Positions 6,114 through 6,392 of a DNA stretch of 6,392 nucleotides are shown one piece after another (position 1 is the stretch's first letter; the number at the start of each line of letters is the position of its first letter). The notes under the pieces were generated by a model. It was not told the origin of the DNA and ran no database searches. It was given only the letters and a program-made list of their open reading frames with translations. Source of the DNA: an uncultured Nitrospina sp. (GTDB taxonomy: Bacteria > Nitrospinota > Nitrospinia > Nitrospinales > VA-1); the NCBI GenBank assembly GCA_950072225.1, contig CATMOP010000118.1, positions 1 through 6,392 on the forward strand. Reading direction: 5' to 3'. Position numbers and translations under genes: made by a program.

Positions 6114-6140
6114 GACACCCCCTGATTTACCTGATAAATT
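6112..6140 (+). promoter_or_regulatory. Strong-looking sigma-70 promoter facing the small ORF
   Basis: A perfect TTGACA (6112-6117) is followed by a 17-base spacer and TAAATT (6135-6140), with TG one base before the -10 (extended -10). Transcription should start near 6147, just before the complement of the small ORF's stop codon, and run antisense through that ORF. No good plus-strand coding frame follows at once. Confidence 0.6.
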
Positions 6141-6148
6141 TTGCGGAA

Positions 6149-6256
6149 TTATATGACTTCGAAGTACATGAGGAGAAGGTATGTGGCGGCTATTGCGTTG
6201 ACGCTAAGGCCGATGTAAACGATGGTGTCAAAAATTTTACCGTCTTTGCTGGCCAT
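6149..6256 (-). CDS. Small single-helix membrane peptide, 35 residues
   Basis: This is a 35-codon frame read on the minus strand. It opens with a charged MASKDGK and continues as one hydrophobic segment (about residues 8-30, including TIVYIGLSVNAIAATYLLLM), ending FEVI. Three signals favour a real gene: an AAGGA ribosome binding site 5 bases before ATG, a TTGACA promoter about 50 bases upstream and a possible terminator downstream. I do not recognise the family. A promoter on the opposite strand would make a full antisense transcript, so a type I toxin is one reading. A small accessory subunit of a membrane complex is the other, and the lack of strongly basic ends favours it slightly. Its ribosome binding site lies inside a predicted hairpin. 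Confidence 0.55.
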   Translation of the reverse strand: MASKDGKIFDTIVYIGLSVNAIAATYLLLMYFEVI

Positions 6257-6283
6257 AAAAATCCTTAAAAGGTGAATTTTTTT
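6257..6283 (+). terminator. Hairpin and T-run: terminator of the antisense RNA, and mRNA hairpin over the ribosome binding site
   Basis: On the plus strand CCTT (6263-6266) pairs with AAGG (6269-6272), and AAAAAT (6257-6262) pairs with ATTTTT (6276-6281) around a 3-base bulge; T residues continue to 6283. On the minus strand the same symmetry would fold the mRNA so that the AAGGA ribosome binding site is paired. The inner stem has only a 2-base nominal loop, so the real fold is likely looser. Confidence 0.4.
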
Positions 6284-6285
6284 CT

Positions 6286-6313
6286 TTGAAATAAAAGAAA
6301 CATACCTTATCAT
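6286..6313 (+). promoter_or_regulatory. Promoter for the gene starting at 6384
   Basis: TTGAAA (6286-6291) and TATCAT (6308-6313), each five of six to consensus, are spaced by 16 bases. They lie about 70 bases before the ATG at the right edge. The -10 shares bases 6308-6311 with the -10 of the opposite promoter. Confidence 0.45.
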
Positions 6314-6333
6314 CCAGATTTTAAAACTGTCAA
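6306..6333 (-). promoter_or_regulatory. Promoter of the 35-codon gene
   Basis: On the minus strand a perfect TTGACA (complement of 6328-6333) is followed by 16 bases and GATAAG (complement of 6306-6311). The expected start near 6299 gives a leader of about 43 bases before the ATG at 6256. Confidence 0.5.
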
Positions 6334-6383
6334 CAATAAACTTTTTGAATAAAGAATTAAATTAATTTTTCCTGGAGCAGACA

Positions 6384-6392
6384 ATGGATTTA
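6384..6392 (+). CDS. Start of a gene running off the right edge
   Basis: ATG GAT TTA are the only codons inside the window. GGAG (6374-6377) lies 6 bases before the ATG, and a promoter candidate lies upstream, so a gene start is likely. The product cannot be told. Confidence 0.4.

Larger units (their letters stand above)
6147..6284 (+). ncRNA. Putative antisense RNA to the 35-codon gene
   Basis: The limits are inferred from the promoter at 6112-6140 and the hairpin with T-run at 6257-6283. The predicted RNA of about 135 bases would be complementary to the whole minus-strand ORF and its ribosome binding site. It contains only tiny frames: 16 codons from ATG 6168, and 6 codons from ATG 6181 with AGGAG upstream. 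Both look accidental. No RNA family is recognised. Confidence 0.35.

Noticed and set aside
6168..6218. 16-codon (ATG 6168) and 6-codon (ATG 6181, AGGAG upstream) plus-strand frames downstream of the strong promoter
   Set aside because: They run opposite to the better-supported 35-codon frame. The AGGAG is explained as the complement of that frame's leucine-rich codons.
1..6392. CRISPR array, tRNA, rRNA, insertion sequence or phage genes
   Set aside because: No regularly spaced repeats, cloverleaf, transposase or phage-like proteins are visible on either strand.

Overview
The window looks like chromosomal DNA from a Gram-negative, respiring bacterium. The mix of genes (an ETF-linked iron-sulfur reductase with a membrane cytochrome b domain, a HmuY-like protein, a DUF420 protein) and the moderate GC content would suit Nitrospinota or a former deltaproteobacterial lineage. 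That placement is inference from gene style only. There are no tRNA or rRNA genes, no CRISPR array and no transposase.

Layout. Positions 1-264 are the 3' end of gltX (plus strand). It runs tail-to-tail into a 655-residue membrane Fe-S reductase on the minus strand (327-2294). A 363-base intergenic stretch (2295-2657) separates that gene from a divergent pair: a secreted CsgG/LpoB-like protein (2658-3521) followed after 12 bases by a membrane-anchored HmuY-like protein (3534-4325). A probable terminator and a palindrome-bearing promoter come next. They lead into a second plus-strand run: an unrecognised soluble 194-residue protein (4479-5063), an unlisted 59-residue two-helix membrane protein (5070-5249) and a six-helix DUF420-family protein (5309-6022). 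The last 370 bases hold densely packed small-gene signals and, at the right edge, the first three codons of another gene.

How the genes may work together. The reductase should pass electrons from electron-transfer flavoprotein to menaquinone, but EtfAB is not visible here. The DUF420 protein and its small membrane neighbour probably act in the respiratory membrane, since DUF420 includes the cytochrome oxidase maturation factor CtaM. The CsgG/LpoB-like and HmuY-like proteins look like a two-gene envelope operon; what they do is not shown by the sequence.

Most interesting region: 6090-6333. A 35-codon ORF for a single-helix membrane peptide on the minus strand has its own promoter, ribosome binding site and weak terminator. 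A strong-looking convergent promoter (TTGACA, 17 bases, TGaTAAATT) fires antisense across the whole ORF and runs into a hairpin plus T-tract lying over the peptide's ribosome binding site. This is the layout of a type I toxin-antitoxin locus. The assignment is a hypothesis: the peptide matches no family I recognise, and it could equally be a small respiratory subunit. A second oddity is an inverted pair of related sequences (269-330 and 2387-2527) bracketing the reductase gene.
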